Shown piece after piece: positions 1 to 10,592 of a DNA stretch of 64,000 bases. Position 1 is the first letter of the stretch; the number at the start of each line of letters is the position of its first letter. Below the pieces are notes generated by a model, which was given only the letters and a program-made list of their open reading frames with translations, had not been told where the DNA came from and made no database searches. A program made the translations under genes and the position numbers. Source of the DNA: Microstegium vimineum (taxonomy: Eukaryota; Streptophyta; Magnoliopsida; Poales; Poaceae); the NCBI GenBank assembly GCA_022036555.1, contig CM039122.1:496001-560000 (forward strand), given 5' to 3'.

Positions 1-1483
1 ATTTGAGGCTGGCGCAGTGACGGCCTACGCTCTTCTCCTCCTCGCTCCACTCGGCGGCATAGTACCTCTCCTCGTCGGCGTCGGCGTCGGCGCTGGGCGG
101 GAGGAGCATGGAGCCCCACTGCGGGAAATGCACGAACAACACCGGCAGCGTACACGCCATGGTCATGATGCCCATGTTCTGGATCCCCTTCCCCGTGGAG
201 TAGCTGGACGTGGTGAAGAAGAGTAGCTGCGTGAGCCCGGCGCCGACGTTGCCGCCGGCGCCCGTGAGCCCGGAGACGACGCCGAGCGAGCGGCGGGAGA
301 CGAAGGGGATGACGCCGAACGTGGCGCCACAGGCGGCCTGCGCGCAGAACGAGAAGAGCACCATGGCCGCGACGGAGGTCGGGAGCGAGCTGGCGCAGCC
401 GAGCCAGAGGCAGAACGCGCCACCGGCGGTCTGGAGGATCCAGATGTTCCAGAGCCGCGCGCGCATGCCCCAGCACCGCGCGCCGACGTCGGAGAGCACG
501 CCGCCGATCGGGCGCGACACGAGGTTCGCCATGCCGAAGCAGGCGGCGATGATGCCCGCTACGCGGATGTCGAGCTCGAACTGGTCGTAGAAGAACTCGG
601 CGATGATGTTGTTGGTGGTCAGCTGCACGCCCATGCTGTAGCCGTACACGAACACGAAGACCCAGGTACGGTAGTTGGCGGCGGCGTGCCAGAACACCTT
701 AGAGAAGCTGTCCCTACGGCAGCTGGCGTCGTCGGCGTTCTTCCGCAAGCCGCGGAGGTTGCCGTCGGGGAGGTCTTGGCCCGTGGTGAGCACGAGGACA
801 CCGACGGCGACGTGCATGAGCCCGGGGACGAAGTATGCGATCCGCCACGCCGCGAACGGCGTTGCGCCGCAACGGAGGATGCCCTCGTAGACGAAAGGCA
901 TGATGAGCTGCGTAGCGCCGCCGCCCATATCGCCCCACCCGGACGCCAGCGCGTTGACGGTGCCGATGATCTTGATGTTGAACATGGTGCTGGTCCAGTA
1001 CTGGCACGAGACGAAGGTGGCGAGGGAGAAGCCGATGAGGAATCTGCACACGACGTAGCCGGCGGCGCCGTCGATGATGGCCATGCAGAACACCGCGGGT
1101 GCCGCTAGCATGACGACGAAGGCGCAGCCGTACCGCGGGCCGAGGAGGTCGCAGACGGCGCCCATGGCGAGGCGCGAGAAGATGGCGCCTGAGACGGATG
1201 CCACACCGGCGTTGCCGATGTCGGCCTTGGTTAGGCCCAGGTTCTCACGGATGATCGGGATCAGCGGCGCCGCCGCGAAGGTGGAGACGACGCAGGTGAA
1301 GAAGGACATCCACGAGAGGTGGAAGGTGCGCATGTGTGGGTTCGCGAAGGAGAGCAGCCGGATGGACTTGGCCTTGTGCTCAGAGTCCACCGGCAGGTCG
1401 AACGACTTGCCTGCCGTCGCCGCCGCCGGCTCGCGCGGCGCCGTCACCACGTGAAGCGAGCTACCCGCCGCGTCGCTAGCCAT
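1..1483 (-). CDS. NRT2: High-affinity nitrate transporter NRT2 (3' end off window)
   Basis: This reads as a proton-coupled, plasma-membrane nitrate importer of the MFS nitrate/nitrite porter family; grass NRT2.1-type members normally work with the partner NAR2/NRT3. From the ATG at 1483-1481 the frame is open to the window edge (about 494 codons), beginning MASDAAGSSLHVV, so only a short C-terminal tail should be missing. Family landmarks are the N-terminal stretch FANPHMRTFHLSWMSFF, the first porter signature ASGWGDMGGGATQ (about residue 180), the loop LTTNNIIAEFFYDQF, and the second signature GLTGAGGNVGAGLTQ (about residue 430). The gene is intronless as far as seen and very GC-rich at third positions. 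The first signature has Asp where I remember Asn in several plant NRT2 proteins. The ATG is supported by a TATA box about 180 bp upstream. The assignment to NRT2 is firm; the exact paralogue is not. Confidence 0.95.
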   Translation of the reverse strand, partial: MASDAAGSSLHVVTAPREPAAATAGKSFDLPVDSEHKAKSIRLLSFANPHMRTFHLSWMSFFTCVVSTFAAAPLIPIIRENLGLTKADIGNAGVASVSGAIFSRLAMGAVCDLLGPRYGCAFVVMLAAPAVFCMAIIDGAAGYVVCRFLIGFSLATFVSCQYWTSTMFNIKIIGTVNALASGWGDMGGGATQLIMPFVYEGILRCGATPFAAWRIAYFVPGLMHVAVGVLVLTTGQDLPDGNLRGLRKNADDASCRRDSFSKVFWHAAANYRTWVFVFVYGYSMGVQLTTNNIIAEFFYDQFELDIRVAGIIAACFGMANLVSRPIGGVLSDVGARCWGMRARLWNIWILQTAGGAFCLWLGCASSLPTSVAAMVLFSFCAQAACGATFGVIPFVSRRSLGVVSGLTGAGGNVGAGLTQLLFFTTSSYSTGKGIQNMGIMTMACTLPVLFVHFPQWGSMLLPPSADADADEERYYAAEWSEEEKSVGRHCASLK

Positions 1484-1663
1484 GTGTACGTTTAATTTCT
1501 TGCTTGTTTTGTTCAACCTTCAAACCCTAGCTAACTAACTCAGCGAGCTGCTAAGCTTGATAGCTGCAGAGCTGCTGCTAGCCGGCCTGCTACTACTGAG
1601 AGTCTCTGTGTGTGTGCAGGTGCGAGAGCTTCTAGTGCTTGGATCCTGCAACAATGGATGGGG

Positions 1664-1671
1664 TTTTTATA
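1664..1671 (-). promoter_or_regulatory. TATA box of NRT2
   Basis: Read on the minus strand this is TATAAAAA, about 180 bp upstream of the NRT2 ATG. Transcription would start near 1640, giving a 5' UTR of about 150 bases. The remaining promoter between here and the MULE insertion at 1954 is only about 280 bp. Confidence 0.7.
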
Positions 1672-1953
1672 GGCATGGAGAGCGATCGGCGATCAAGTTG
1701 ACTTTGCGACAGCATGTGGTAGTGACCTTGTGGCCCCCACGGAGTGCTGACTTTTCCACGCATTGCACGTCCTGCATGAGTTTTTTTTTCAAAAATAAAT
1801 AATCATTCCCAAATTATTTTTAGGCCATTCTCTAGTTAAATTGGACACCAACATATAGTTTCTATACAATGATCACCGTGTATAAAACGCCCGCAAAAAT
1901 GATGTAGTTTTATTGGCGGCATTTTAAGTGCTCGTTTGCCATAGCTCTTTGTG

Positions 1954-2306
1954 GGGGGGGCCCTCTTTGGTGAAAATTTTACATTTTGGCCTATTTTGGA
2001 AACAATTTCTACAAACAGCACCCTGACGAAACTATTTTGGAAAATAAACCAAATGCTCGGCGCATTAGAACGGCACGCCGAGGTCATGCAGCTCGGCGCG
2101 CTGTCTCCTCACGCCGAGGTGCTGCCACGTCATCGGCGCCGTCAGGCTGACTTGCCTCGTGGCATGTGGGTCCCACAGCCTCGGCGTTAACTGGAGCCAC
2201 GTCGATCCTCCAGACCTCGGCGTGACCCGACTCAACGCCGAGGTCTGGGGACAGATAAGGCCCGCGCGGGCCTCCTTTCTTCTTCCTCCCTCCTCATTCT
2301 ATCACA
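1954..2306 (+). repeat. MULE left terminal inverted repeat
   Basis: About 350 bp, matching 7752-8094 in reverse complement with scattered mismatches. Shared blocks include GGTGAAAATTT, CCAAATGCTCGGCGCATTAG and GACCCGACTCAACGCCGAGG. It is rich in CCTCGGCGT and its reverse complement. Confidence 0.9.
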
Positions 2307-2794
2307 CGCCCGCAGCCGCGACGTCGGCCGTCGTCCGCCGGGACGCCGCCCGCCCTCTCCCGAGGACGCCGCCCTCCTCGCCATCCGCCCCCGCCCGCCT
2401 GCCCCCGCCGTATTCCTCCTGTCCCGGTTCAGCCCGGCCCCCAAGAACCCTAGCTCCTAGGTTGGAGGCTAGGAGGCTGGATCTCCCCCTGTTGGCGACG
2501 TCCCAAGGTACTCCTCCTTCCCCTCTTAGTATTTGTCCGGCTCGATTTACCCGCATTGGTTGTGTATTAGTTGATGTTGTACAACCCTAGGTTATGTATT
2601 AGTACTTCGTATATTAGTACTTGTTTAGTTGGTATTAGGTTAGTATTATCACTTTACCTCTACCGGACTTGACTCATGTTGATTATTAATTTGTATTAGT
2701 TGTTGACATATAAGTTAATTGTGATGAAATGAATTAATCAATAGTGATTTTTATGAATAATATTATGACTGCATTTGTTATATCATGGTTGTAG

Positions 2795-4502
2795 ATGGAT
2801 AAATTAGTGAGGTTGCATCATGGTGGCCGTGTTGTTAGGACAAAAGATGACAATGTTGAATTTAAGGATATGTTTGAGGTTGTGTTGATATTTTCAGAGT
2901 CACCCTCTTTGACCCAATTAGTGGACCGAATGAAAGTAAAGTTAGGGTGGTCAGAAGTAGACTCGAATGTTCAGTTTGATGGGGTCGTAGATGTTGGTTC
3001 GTCTCAAGAGATTGGTAAGAATTTCTAGCAAGTCAGAATGGAATGATTACAAGGCAATTGTGTTGTCCTCCGAAGTGCGATCTCTGGATTTGGTGGTGAC
3101 TAAGGAGTACAGAATAGGATTTGAATCGTGTCCATTGATGAATGATCGCATAGAAAATGTTCCTTTGGTAGAAGAAGAACTAGTTATGACACAACCAACT
3201 TATGGTGGTATTGAAGGGACATGATACGAGGAAGGAGATGAAGATTTTTATGAGTACGATAATAACGCTGGAGGCGTTGGTGAAGGCACTCATAATACTG
3301 ATGATGATGGTGGTGATTATGATGACGATGATGACTCTTATGGAGTTGGTGAGGGCGAAGAAGGTTTGGACGATGCTAGTGGAGATGACTTAATTGATGA
3401 TGATGTTAGTGAGGAAGCTAATTTAAGTGTCGAAGATGACTTTGGCGATGCTAGGGCTACAAACAGATTTGACCTGGATGTAGCAGGAGACGAGGAAACT
3501 TTTGAAGAGGAAAGAGCTCAAGACTCTGAAGACGACCGCCCTGTTCGCCGTTTGAGTGTTAGGGAAATAGAGATATTGACTAGGGTCTTGCCTGGAAGGG
3601 ATCCACTTGTTTCAGATTTCGAGGACCTTAGCCATGGACACATGGCATTAGCTGATGGAGGACCAAGTCATACAACAGTACCTGACTGTAGTGGTTCCAA
3701 CATCATAAGGAAGGGCATCTTGTTTCATACCATGGACCACTTGAAATCATGGTTGCAAGAGTATTCCATTTTTCACAACCGTCCATATAGGGTTATCAAT
3801 TCGTCCAAGAAATGTAGGTACATTGTTGCTTGTGAACGGGAAAATTGTGAGTAGAGAGTATGCGCAAGGAAAACAAAGGCACTGACATGGAAGATTACTT
3901 CAGTGAAGCAACCACATGTTTGTGCCACGATCGAGGCAGAAGAGACGCATTTGCGACTCAATTTCCGGTTCATTGCAAGGCAACTGTGGCCCGTGGTTAA
4001 GCATATGCCAACCATTATGGTTTCCGCGTTGGTTGAGATCATCTTCCAACGTTACAATTACTATGTGAAGTATGGAAAAGCATGGAGGGCTAAACAACGT
4101 GCATTGGAACTTATCTTTGGAGATTGGGAACAAGCTTATGAGCGGCTTCCTGTGATGTTGAATGCAATGAAAGTTGTAAATCCCGGGATGCATTTTGAGT
4201 ATTTGCCTAAGGAAGGTGAATCAAGGAATGGTAGCCAGGTGTTTGGTAGGGCATTTTGGGCTTTTGGACAGAGCATCAAAGCATTCAAGCATTGCAGGCC
4301 TGTTGTCTCTATTGATGGCACGTTTCTTACTGGAAAATTTGAAGGCACAATGCTTATATGTATTGGAACTCATTATGAGGACCAACTTGTCCCATTGTCC
4401 TTTGCTATAGTTCGTAAAGAGGATACAGATAGTTGGTGTTGGTTTCTCAGGCTGGAAGAGGGAAGAGTAGGACTAGAGGTCCACGGTAAAGTGATGAGCT
4501 AA
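2795..4502 (+). pseudogene. MuDR-type transposase remnant (mudrA-like)
   Basis: The N-terminal part (from MDKLVRLHHGGRVVR) resembles the head region of plant MULE transposases. It is followed by an Asp/Glu-rich acidic stretch (about 3225-3540), then the MuDR DNA-binding region (RKGILFHTMDHLKSWLQEYS, about 3712) and the start of the MULE catalytic domain with the first Asp in VVSIDGTFLTGKFEG (about 4305). A frameshift near 3015 and in-frame stops at 3222-3224 (TGA) and 3852-3854 (TAG) break the frame. The reading ends at 4502, soon after SFAIVRKEDTDSWCWFL, so the rest of the catalytic domain, the last acidic residue and any zinc knuckle are gone. This is a dead transposase; the family call is secure, the exact start less so. 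Confidence 0.85.
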
Positions 4503-4799
4503 GACATGTGTATGAACTTTTAGTTTCTGTGGCTCATGCGAAGTTCGGTAAGACATGTGTATGGACTATGTGATGTGTATGGACTATGTGTAAGTCATAA
4601 TTCGAACCTATTGTGTCGAAGAACAAGATGTTACCTATGTTCAGACTTGTCTTGTATGGACTATGTGATGTGTACTTTGAAGTATGTGCATGGTCTTGTA
4701 TGGCTCCTACGAAGTTTGGTAACTGCATTGTCTTGTACTATGAAGTGTTGTGACCTGTTATGCCTATTGTGCCCAGGTCTGATCTGAGCTAAAACTGAG

Positions 4800-5060
4800 T
4801 CAGACCTCGACGTTAAGTCCTCGCACTCCGACCTTCTATACCTCGGCGTGCAGTGACTTCACGCTGAGGTAGCTAGGGTGGCCAGGTTCCATACTGTGTT
4901 GGAGGTATTTTACACGCACCTTGTACACCTCGGCGTGAAGTCACTGCACGCCGAGGTAGTTAGGTGGTGGCCGGGTTCCATACTAAGTGGGAGCTATTTC
5001 GCACGCCGAGGTGCAGGACCTCGGCATGAGGTGACTTAACGCCAAGGTTTTCTTGTTTAC
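4800..5060. repeat. CCTCGGCGT / ACGCCGAGG repeats in MULE spacer
   Basis: Several paired copies of ACCTCGGCGTG and CACGCCGAGG occur here, with repeated GGCCGGGTTCCATAC (about 4880, 4970, 5090). The same motif is frequent in both terminal repeats, so it is an element-wide motif located between the two convergent genes. The rest of 4503-5600 shows no coding potential. Confidence 0.75.
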
Positions 5061-5602
5061 AATAGATGACCTGCGTGCAAGGAGGGTGGTCGGGTTCCAT
5101 ACTGTGTTTACAATAGGTTTTCTTGTTGGTGGCAACAAGGCAAGGATGACCTGCGTGCTTTTCTTGTTTACAATAGATCTTTCTTGTTTAAACATGAACG
5201 CTTGTATATACGATGAACACTTGCATAGCTAATAGATCTTGAGTACATGTCCATACTTTGGATATGTTAATTATACAAATATAATCCTGCAATCTCAGTA
5301 AAAAGGATAGAAATTGTCATCGTATACAATGACTTTAACTAAAAAACTTGTCTCAGTAAAAAGGATCTTAATTCTCATAAGAATGAAGCTTTTTATAAAA
5401 TTTGTTTTACGGATGAGTGAAAATCATTTCCCCATTAATTTTCTTCTTCTTCTGAAACTACTATTTCTTTTAAATCTTTAGCACATAGAACAAAATAGGT
5501 CATGCTTGTTCACAAGATGGTACATCATTAATAACCGGAAAGTTCAAAAGACTACTAAGCTTAGAAATAATGTTTGGGTTCATTTGATACAACAGTCTTT
5601 CC

Positions 5603-7373
5603 CTAGTCGGCATAGTCAGAAACATAATCACTAATCACTTCATCGCCCGAGGACCATTCCTCGACTACGGGCACATTCGACTTCTGTGCAGATAATGTAC
5701 TCCGCGCATACTCCGCGTCCGCTACAGCAGCTGCTTGACAATAGAAGTCGTCATCAAAGTCGCCATATTTATTTTTGTAGTAATCCGCCTCCACTTGTTC
5801 TACAACTTGAGTAAATAAATCACCATCGAACTCATCATAAATATCATTCTCGGTACGACCACCTTCCTCTGCTTAGTCTTGCTCCTTCCTTTCCCCACAA
5901 TCCACCTCATCAACAACCAACACTTGATTCCCTCTAGAGCAATCACCTCTCTCTGGTACCTCTTGCTCCTGCCTTTGTCCACGATCCTCCTCATCAAGAA
6001 CCAACACTTGATTCCCTCTAGAGCAATCACCTCTCTATGGTTCCTCTTGCTCCTTCCTTTTCCCACGCCTATCTTGAGTCAGCTGTACAGCATGATCACT
6101 AGAAATGTCATGCTCACCTGCATGTCCAAACACATTTATTATGCTAAATGTACACAAAGCAATACATCACAAACTTAAATTGATTGCATACAAATGAACC
6201 TTCCAAGTTAGGAAGTTCTCCAACTAGCTCATACATCCTCTTAATTGCGTCATCCTGAGCGTCAACCTTCTTCCATATCTGCGATCTCCTATCCACTTGA
6301 AACCTAGGATGACGTCTTCTGTTTTCGCATACTTTCTTAGCAAGCTCAATTGATTTTTTCTTACGACACCTTACATAAGAGTCAAGCAAAGCATCAGGAC
6401 TTTTGAAGCGTCGCTCAACTTCTTCTTGCCCCCAGTATTCCTCCCACCCACATTGACGAGTGCTCTACGAACAAATATTATCGAATTAGTATTCCAAGCC
6501 AAATAATATGGAATACAACTGTAAAGTAATGATAAAGGTGACGAACCAGATCACGATCAACCATGTGTCCACAATAAAGTCCAACGCCAAGCTCCGAAGG
6601 AACGAGGCCATATTTGGCTACAACACCACATGGGCAACGAGGACAAACACGGCCCACAGGTGCTTCCACCACATCCTTCTTCCTCTGGGGCCAACGCGGC
6701 TTTGGTCCGTATAGATATTCATTGAAGAAACACTTACGAGAACCGTACTAGACAAAAAGATCATTAGTAACAAATATAAAGGATAATACAAATCAATGGT
6801 TAAGAGGGTAAAATATAATTGCTTACTTTGTTCTTCTTGGCACATCGAAACTCACGAAGACCATCACTAGCATCAACCTCAGCTGCAATTCCGCATTGGC
6901 AATGTGGGGGGTTCTCAAGACGTTCCCTAGTGGCAACATCCTTCTCCTCACCCGTCATGGGTGCAGGGTCCGGAGGTGGGGGAACCCAACGCTTGAATTG
7001 CGAGTGAGGAAACGTCCCACACAACTTAGGAAACAGAAGAAACCTCATGTCAACTTTGTCGGGGCCGTCAATCCACTGGAAGAAATAGCACGCCTCGTCA
7101 TCCTATAGTTTAAAATAGCAACATGATTAACTCAATATATATTACAATCCACATTATATTACAAAGAAGGACTAAATTGCTTACATGGTAATCAACGCAA
7201 TAGTAGTAGGCACGAGCAGCAGTTTCCTCATGCCTAGATTGAGCCACACCAGCCGGTTTTCCACAGTCGCAAATAGGAATCGGTAATTCATGAGGGACAG
7301 GTGCATCTTTGCATGACACATCAAAGTAAAGAGATTTCGGACGACCTCTCTTATCCCACTTGTACCTCGGCAT
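5603..7373 (-). pseudogene. Triple GRF-type zinc-finger gene of the MULE
   Basis: Five exons can be drawn on the minus strand: 7373-7185, 7102-6827, 6747-6547, 6464-6192, and about 6112-5603. The first four are exact codon multiples (63, 92, 67 and 91 codons) with GT donors and AG acceptors, all phase 0. The protein starts MPRYKWDKRGRPKSLYF. Three modules follow the GRF zinc-finger plan (CxCGxxA...YxC...CxFFxW): CDCGKPAG..YYYC..CYFFQW, CQCGIAAE..FRC..KCFFNEY, and CPCGVVAK..LYC..QCGWEEY. Each is split by an intron at the same place. Exon 4 continues with a basic, helical stretch (RCRKKKSIELAKKVCENRR). Exon 5 is acidic and contains an 84-bp tandem duplication and two in-frame stops, so the C-terminus is damaged. 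GRF fingers are associated with nucleic-acid binding; a role in transposition is inference from location only. Confidence 0.75.
5879..6060. repeat. 84-bp tandem repeat in the GRF gene
   Basis: Two full units of 84 bp (28 codons) plus part of a third. The shared core CTTGATTCCCTCTAGAGC starts at 5923 and again 84 bp later. It lies in the last exon of the GRF gene; in the coding frame both units read RGDCSRGNQVLVxDE, and the first has a TAG where the second has GAG. Confidence 0.85.
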
Positions 7374-7751
7374 CTACGCAAAAGAATTCTCATAAGGATA
7401 CATTTCACATTCATAATTGAATGGCAAAGGACATAGGTATGGAATATAACCCTAATAAATAGAAATGCCAAGTTCATGCCAACCCTAATAAATATAACAC
7501 TTAGCCATAAACCCTAACAAAACAAAACTCCCAAGTTCATAAACATAGAATTCATAAGTGCCATAGGAATGCCAACCCTAACTAATAGGAAAAATACTAA
7601 TGTAACCGAATCAAACCGGACAGAATGACAAAGGGGATGAAGGATTACCTTAGGGAACCTTCCACAACCTCGATTTGGCCTCTACACCTGCGTTGAGGCT
7701 TTTGGGGAGAGGGCTCGCTCGTGAGGAGAGAGGGCTGTAAGGGACAATGAA

Positions 7752-8094
7752 GTGAGATAGAATGGGGAGGGAGGAAGAAGAAAGGAGGCCCGCACGGGCC
7801 TTATTTGTCCCCCGACCTCGGCGTTGAGTCGGGTCACGCCGAGGTCTGGAGGCTCGGCGTGGCTCCAGTTAACGCCGAGGTAAGTGGGCCCGCAAGCCAC
7901 GCGGGCACATCAGCCCGACGACGCCGATGACGTGGCAGCACCTCGGCGTGAGGGAACAGAGCGTCGAGCTGCATGACCTGGGCGTACCGTTCTAATGCGC
8001 CGAGCATTTGGTCTATTTTCGGAAATAGTTTTGTCAGGGTGCTATTTGTAGAAAACGTTTTCAGAAAGGGCCAAAATGCAAAATTTTCACCCCG
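7752..8094 (-). repeat. MULE right terminal inverted repeat
   Basis: Reverse-complement partner of 1954-2306. It would serve as promoter for the minus-strand GRF gene, whose ATG lies about 380 bp further in at 7373. Confidence 0.9.
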
Positions 8095-8198
8095 TCTTTG
8101 TGAGATTCTCCAAAGGAGAAGTCCATAAGTGAAGTCAAAAGAAGAAACCACAAATTACAGCTCTAGCTTCTAGCGCAAAAATGACTCCATATTTTCGT

Positions 8199-8325
8199 AG
8201 GTCTTGTTTGGATGTACATGTATTTAGCTCAACTCACATGTCTTGGGGTGTATTTGAACTAAGTTCCAACCCAATCCATGTGATTTTAATAGGCAGAGGA
8301 TACATACACATCCAAACAAAACCTT
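8199..8325. mobile_element. Small MITE
   Basis: About 127 bp with inverted ends AGGTCTTGTTTGGATGTACATG (left) and the reverse complement of CATACACATCCAAACAAAACCT (right). No coding content. The superfamily cannot be fixed without a clear target duplication. Confidence 0.65.
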
Positions 8326-10592
8326 ATGTGTAGAAAAAACGACTCCTCTCCTCATTTGGTTGTTTGGTATGGTCCTTTTAGCGCCTTTTACTAAAGCTAT
8401 TGTTAGAGCCATAGTAGGAGACAATGCCAAACAAAGATTACCGTTGGTGCAAATGTAGTTCTCTATCTATCCAATCACTAGTGGTGTTACAAGGACCGTA
8501 GTCTGTGGGCTCCTAAATTTTGTCGTACTAGTGCCCTTCATTTTGGCACCGCTAGTGGAAATACTGGGTGCGTGACAAAATGTTTCTATACCAGTGAAGC
8601 TAAGCCTATATTTGCATTATTCAAACACCTTTTGTCATATATACTTGTATAAGAAAAAAAGTGCATACAGTGGTTTTCCTAGCTACTTCTTATAATATAG
8701 TATTCTAAGTCAAATTTCTCTGATCGCAAAAAAAAAAAGTCAAATTTCTCTAGTTTTGATAAAAGAATATGCAAAATATGCATTCATATAGAATATCAAA
8801 CAAGATTCATTAAATACACCATAAAATATATTTTCATAGTTCATTTATTTAATTTGATACTATATATGCTTGTGTAAATTCTCTATAATTTTGATCAGAG
8901 CTAGTAGATGAGTTTTACTTACCACAAAACTAAAACGACTTACATTGTGAAATGGATAGAGTAGCATGCATGTAATTTCTGTGTCCAGACAAAACAAAAG
9001 GCCCACAACATATACAAAACTAGTGACAGGTGCAAAATTTAGCGCAACAGGTGCAAGGAGGCTTCTCCAATGTTTTTTTTTTTGGAACAAACAGGGGAGG
9101 GGCAAGGAGCCCCTAGTGAAAATAAATTATAGAAAACACAGGTTCAATACAAATCGCAGGAACAGAATTAGAAGAGAAACTGAGAAATGAGTTGCGGTCC
9201 TTATTACTTTCTTCTTCATTTCGCATCTCCTTATTAGCACACACCTCTTGGAGTTGGATCGAGCTGCCCAACTCTATATATATATGAAAGCATGCATTTG
9301 CACGATGATACGCTATATCTAATAAGATAGAATAAACAGTTGATGGCTATAGGAGTACTCTGGACCGTTGCTTCTCAACCTCCACCCATTTTTTTTTTTG
9401 CATGTTTACGACTACCGGCCACCTAGCTTGGACTTGAGAGGACACTATGTATTTATATACTGTGTCGTCATATACTGTGTATCGGAAAAAAAGTCACCTC
9501 TTCTTGTGTGGAGACTTGGAGTAGGATAGTATAGCAGGGGATAGTTGGTACAACAGCCCAACTATAGCTAACGTACCGCCAGCCGTACGTACGTGTACGG
9601 ACACCAAGCTAGCTGATTGCCGCGAGAACTTGGAAAGTCAAACTTAGACACACAATACAGCCACACCATGACGACACCAGGCATACCGGCACCCCTCATC
9701 ATATCTAGGAGTAATATATAATTGGAACAAAAACTAAATAATAATTCAAAGGTCTGTGGCTTCAATTCTTATTGGACTATATGTAATGGGAATCATGGTT
9801 GATTTGAGAGTTTGATACGTACTTGTTACTGCCTCGATCCATTCTATAAATTATAAAAATGTCTTTTTGGCCAAAACATCTTATATATTATATATTTAGA
9901 GTATGCACTTGCATATACACTATACACTTATCAGCTCAGCTTATTATCAAGTATGATATACTATTTTTTTTCTCATAACAAAATAACATCAGCTAACTAA
10001 TTAGCCGTTAGAAACCATCGGTCGAATAGGAGAGGGTATTGTTTATATCTCCTATAACTAAATATGAGAACTTCTCACCACCATCCTCTTCACCTTGATG
10101 ATCTCCTTTAACGCCCAACATTAATCCAAGAGAGAAGGGGCCAAAATGCTTCACGGACGAGGCTTCAATGGTCTTATGGTCATTATTCTTCTGTTATTCC
10201 TCTTCACCCATTATTAATAATTCCATCATGGGTGATGTTGTGTACTTTGCATGCATATTTATTTTTTGGCTCATCGCTAGCTTCCATGGCTTGGCATACC
10301 TACAATTAGTCATGGACGTATTGTCAGCTTCCTCTCATCAGTTTTTATGTGTCCACTTTTTTTTGTGATCACGTCCTTATCTCTGTATACGTACGTGTTC
10401 CATTCATCAGTTTTTATGTGTCCACTTTTTTTGTTTTTTTGTTCACGACAGAAAATATACTTTTTTCCAATTATGAACAATAGATTGTGATGCATGTATA
10501 AGATGGTGCAGTCTTCTTCACATGTACTCGGAGGGTGAAAGCTTGACTGAATTTTTATGAATTGTTATTGCCATAGTGTTTGCATCGACTAT
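8326..10592. other. Gene-free AT-rich DNA
   Basis: No open frame here resembles a protein. It holds T-rich runs (about 9073, 9390), a local duplication of TCATCAGTTTTTATGTGTCC at 10336 and 10404, and a poly-T-led GC-richer patch at 9070-9190 that looks like an old retroelement tail. I see no RNA gene. Confidence 0.6.

Larger units (their letters stand above)
1954..8094. mobile_element. Mutator-like transposon (MULE) with long TIRs
   Basis: A 6.1-kb element bounded by inverted repeats of about 350 bp and a direct 8-bp duplication TCTTTGTG (1946-1953 and 8095-8102). Mutator elements make 8-10-bp, usually 9-bp, duplications. The left end carries roughly ten extra bases (a G run and CCCTCTTT) before the shared GGTGAAAATTT. 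Inside are a plus-strand MuDR-type transposase remnant and a minus-strand GRF zinc-finger gene, converging on a spacer at about 4500-5600. The two-gene convergent plan recalls mudrA/mudrB of maize MuDR, although the second gene here is not recognisably mudrB. The transposase is broken, so the element cannot now move by itself. Confidence 0.9.
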
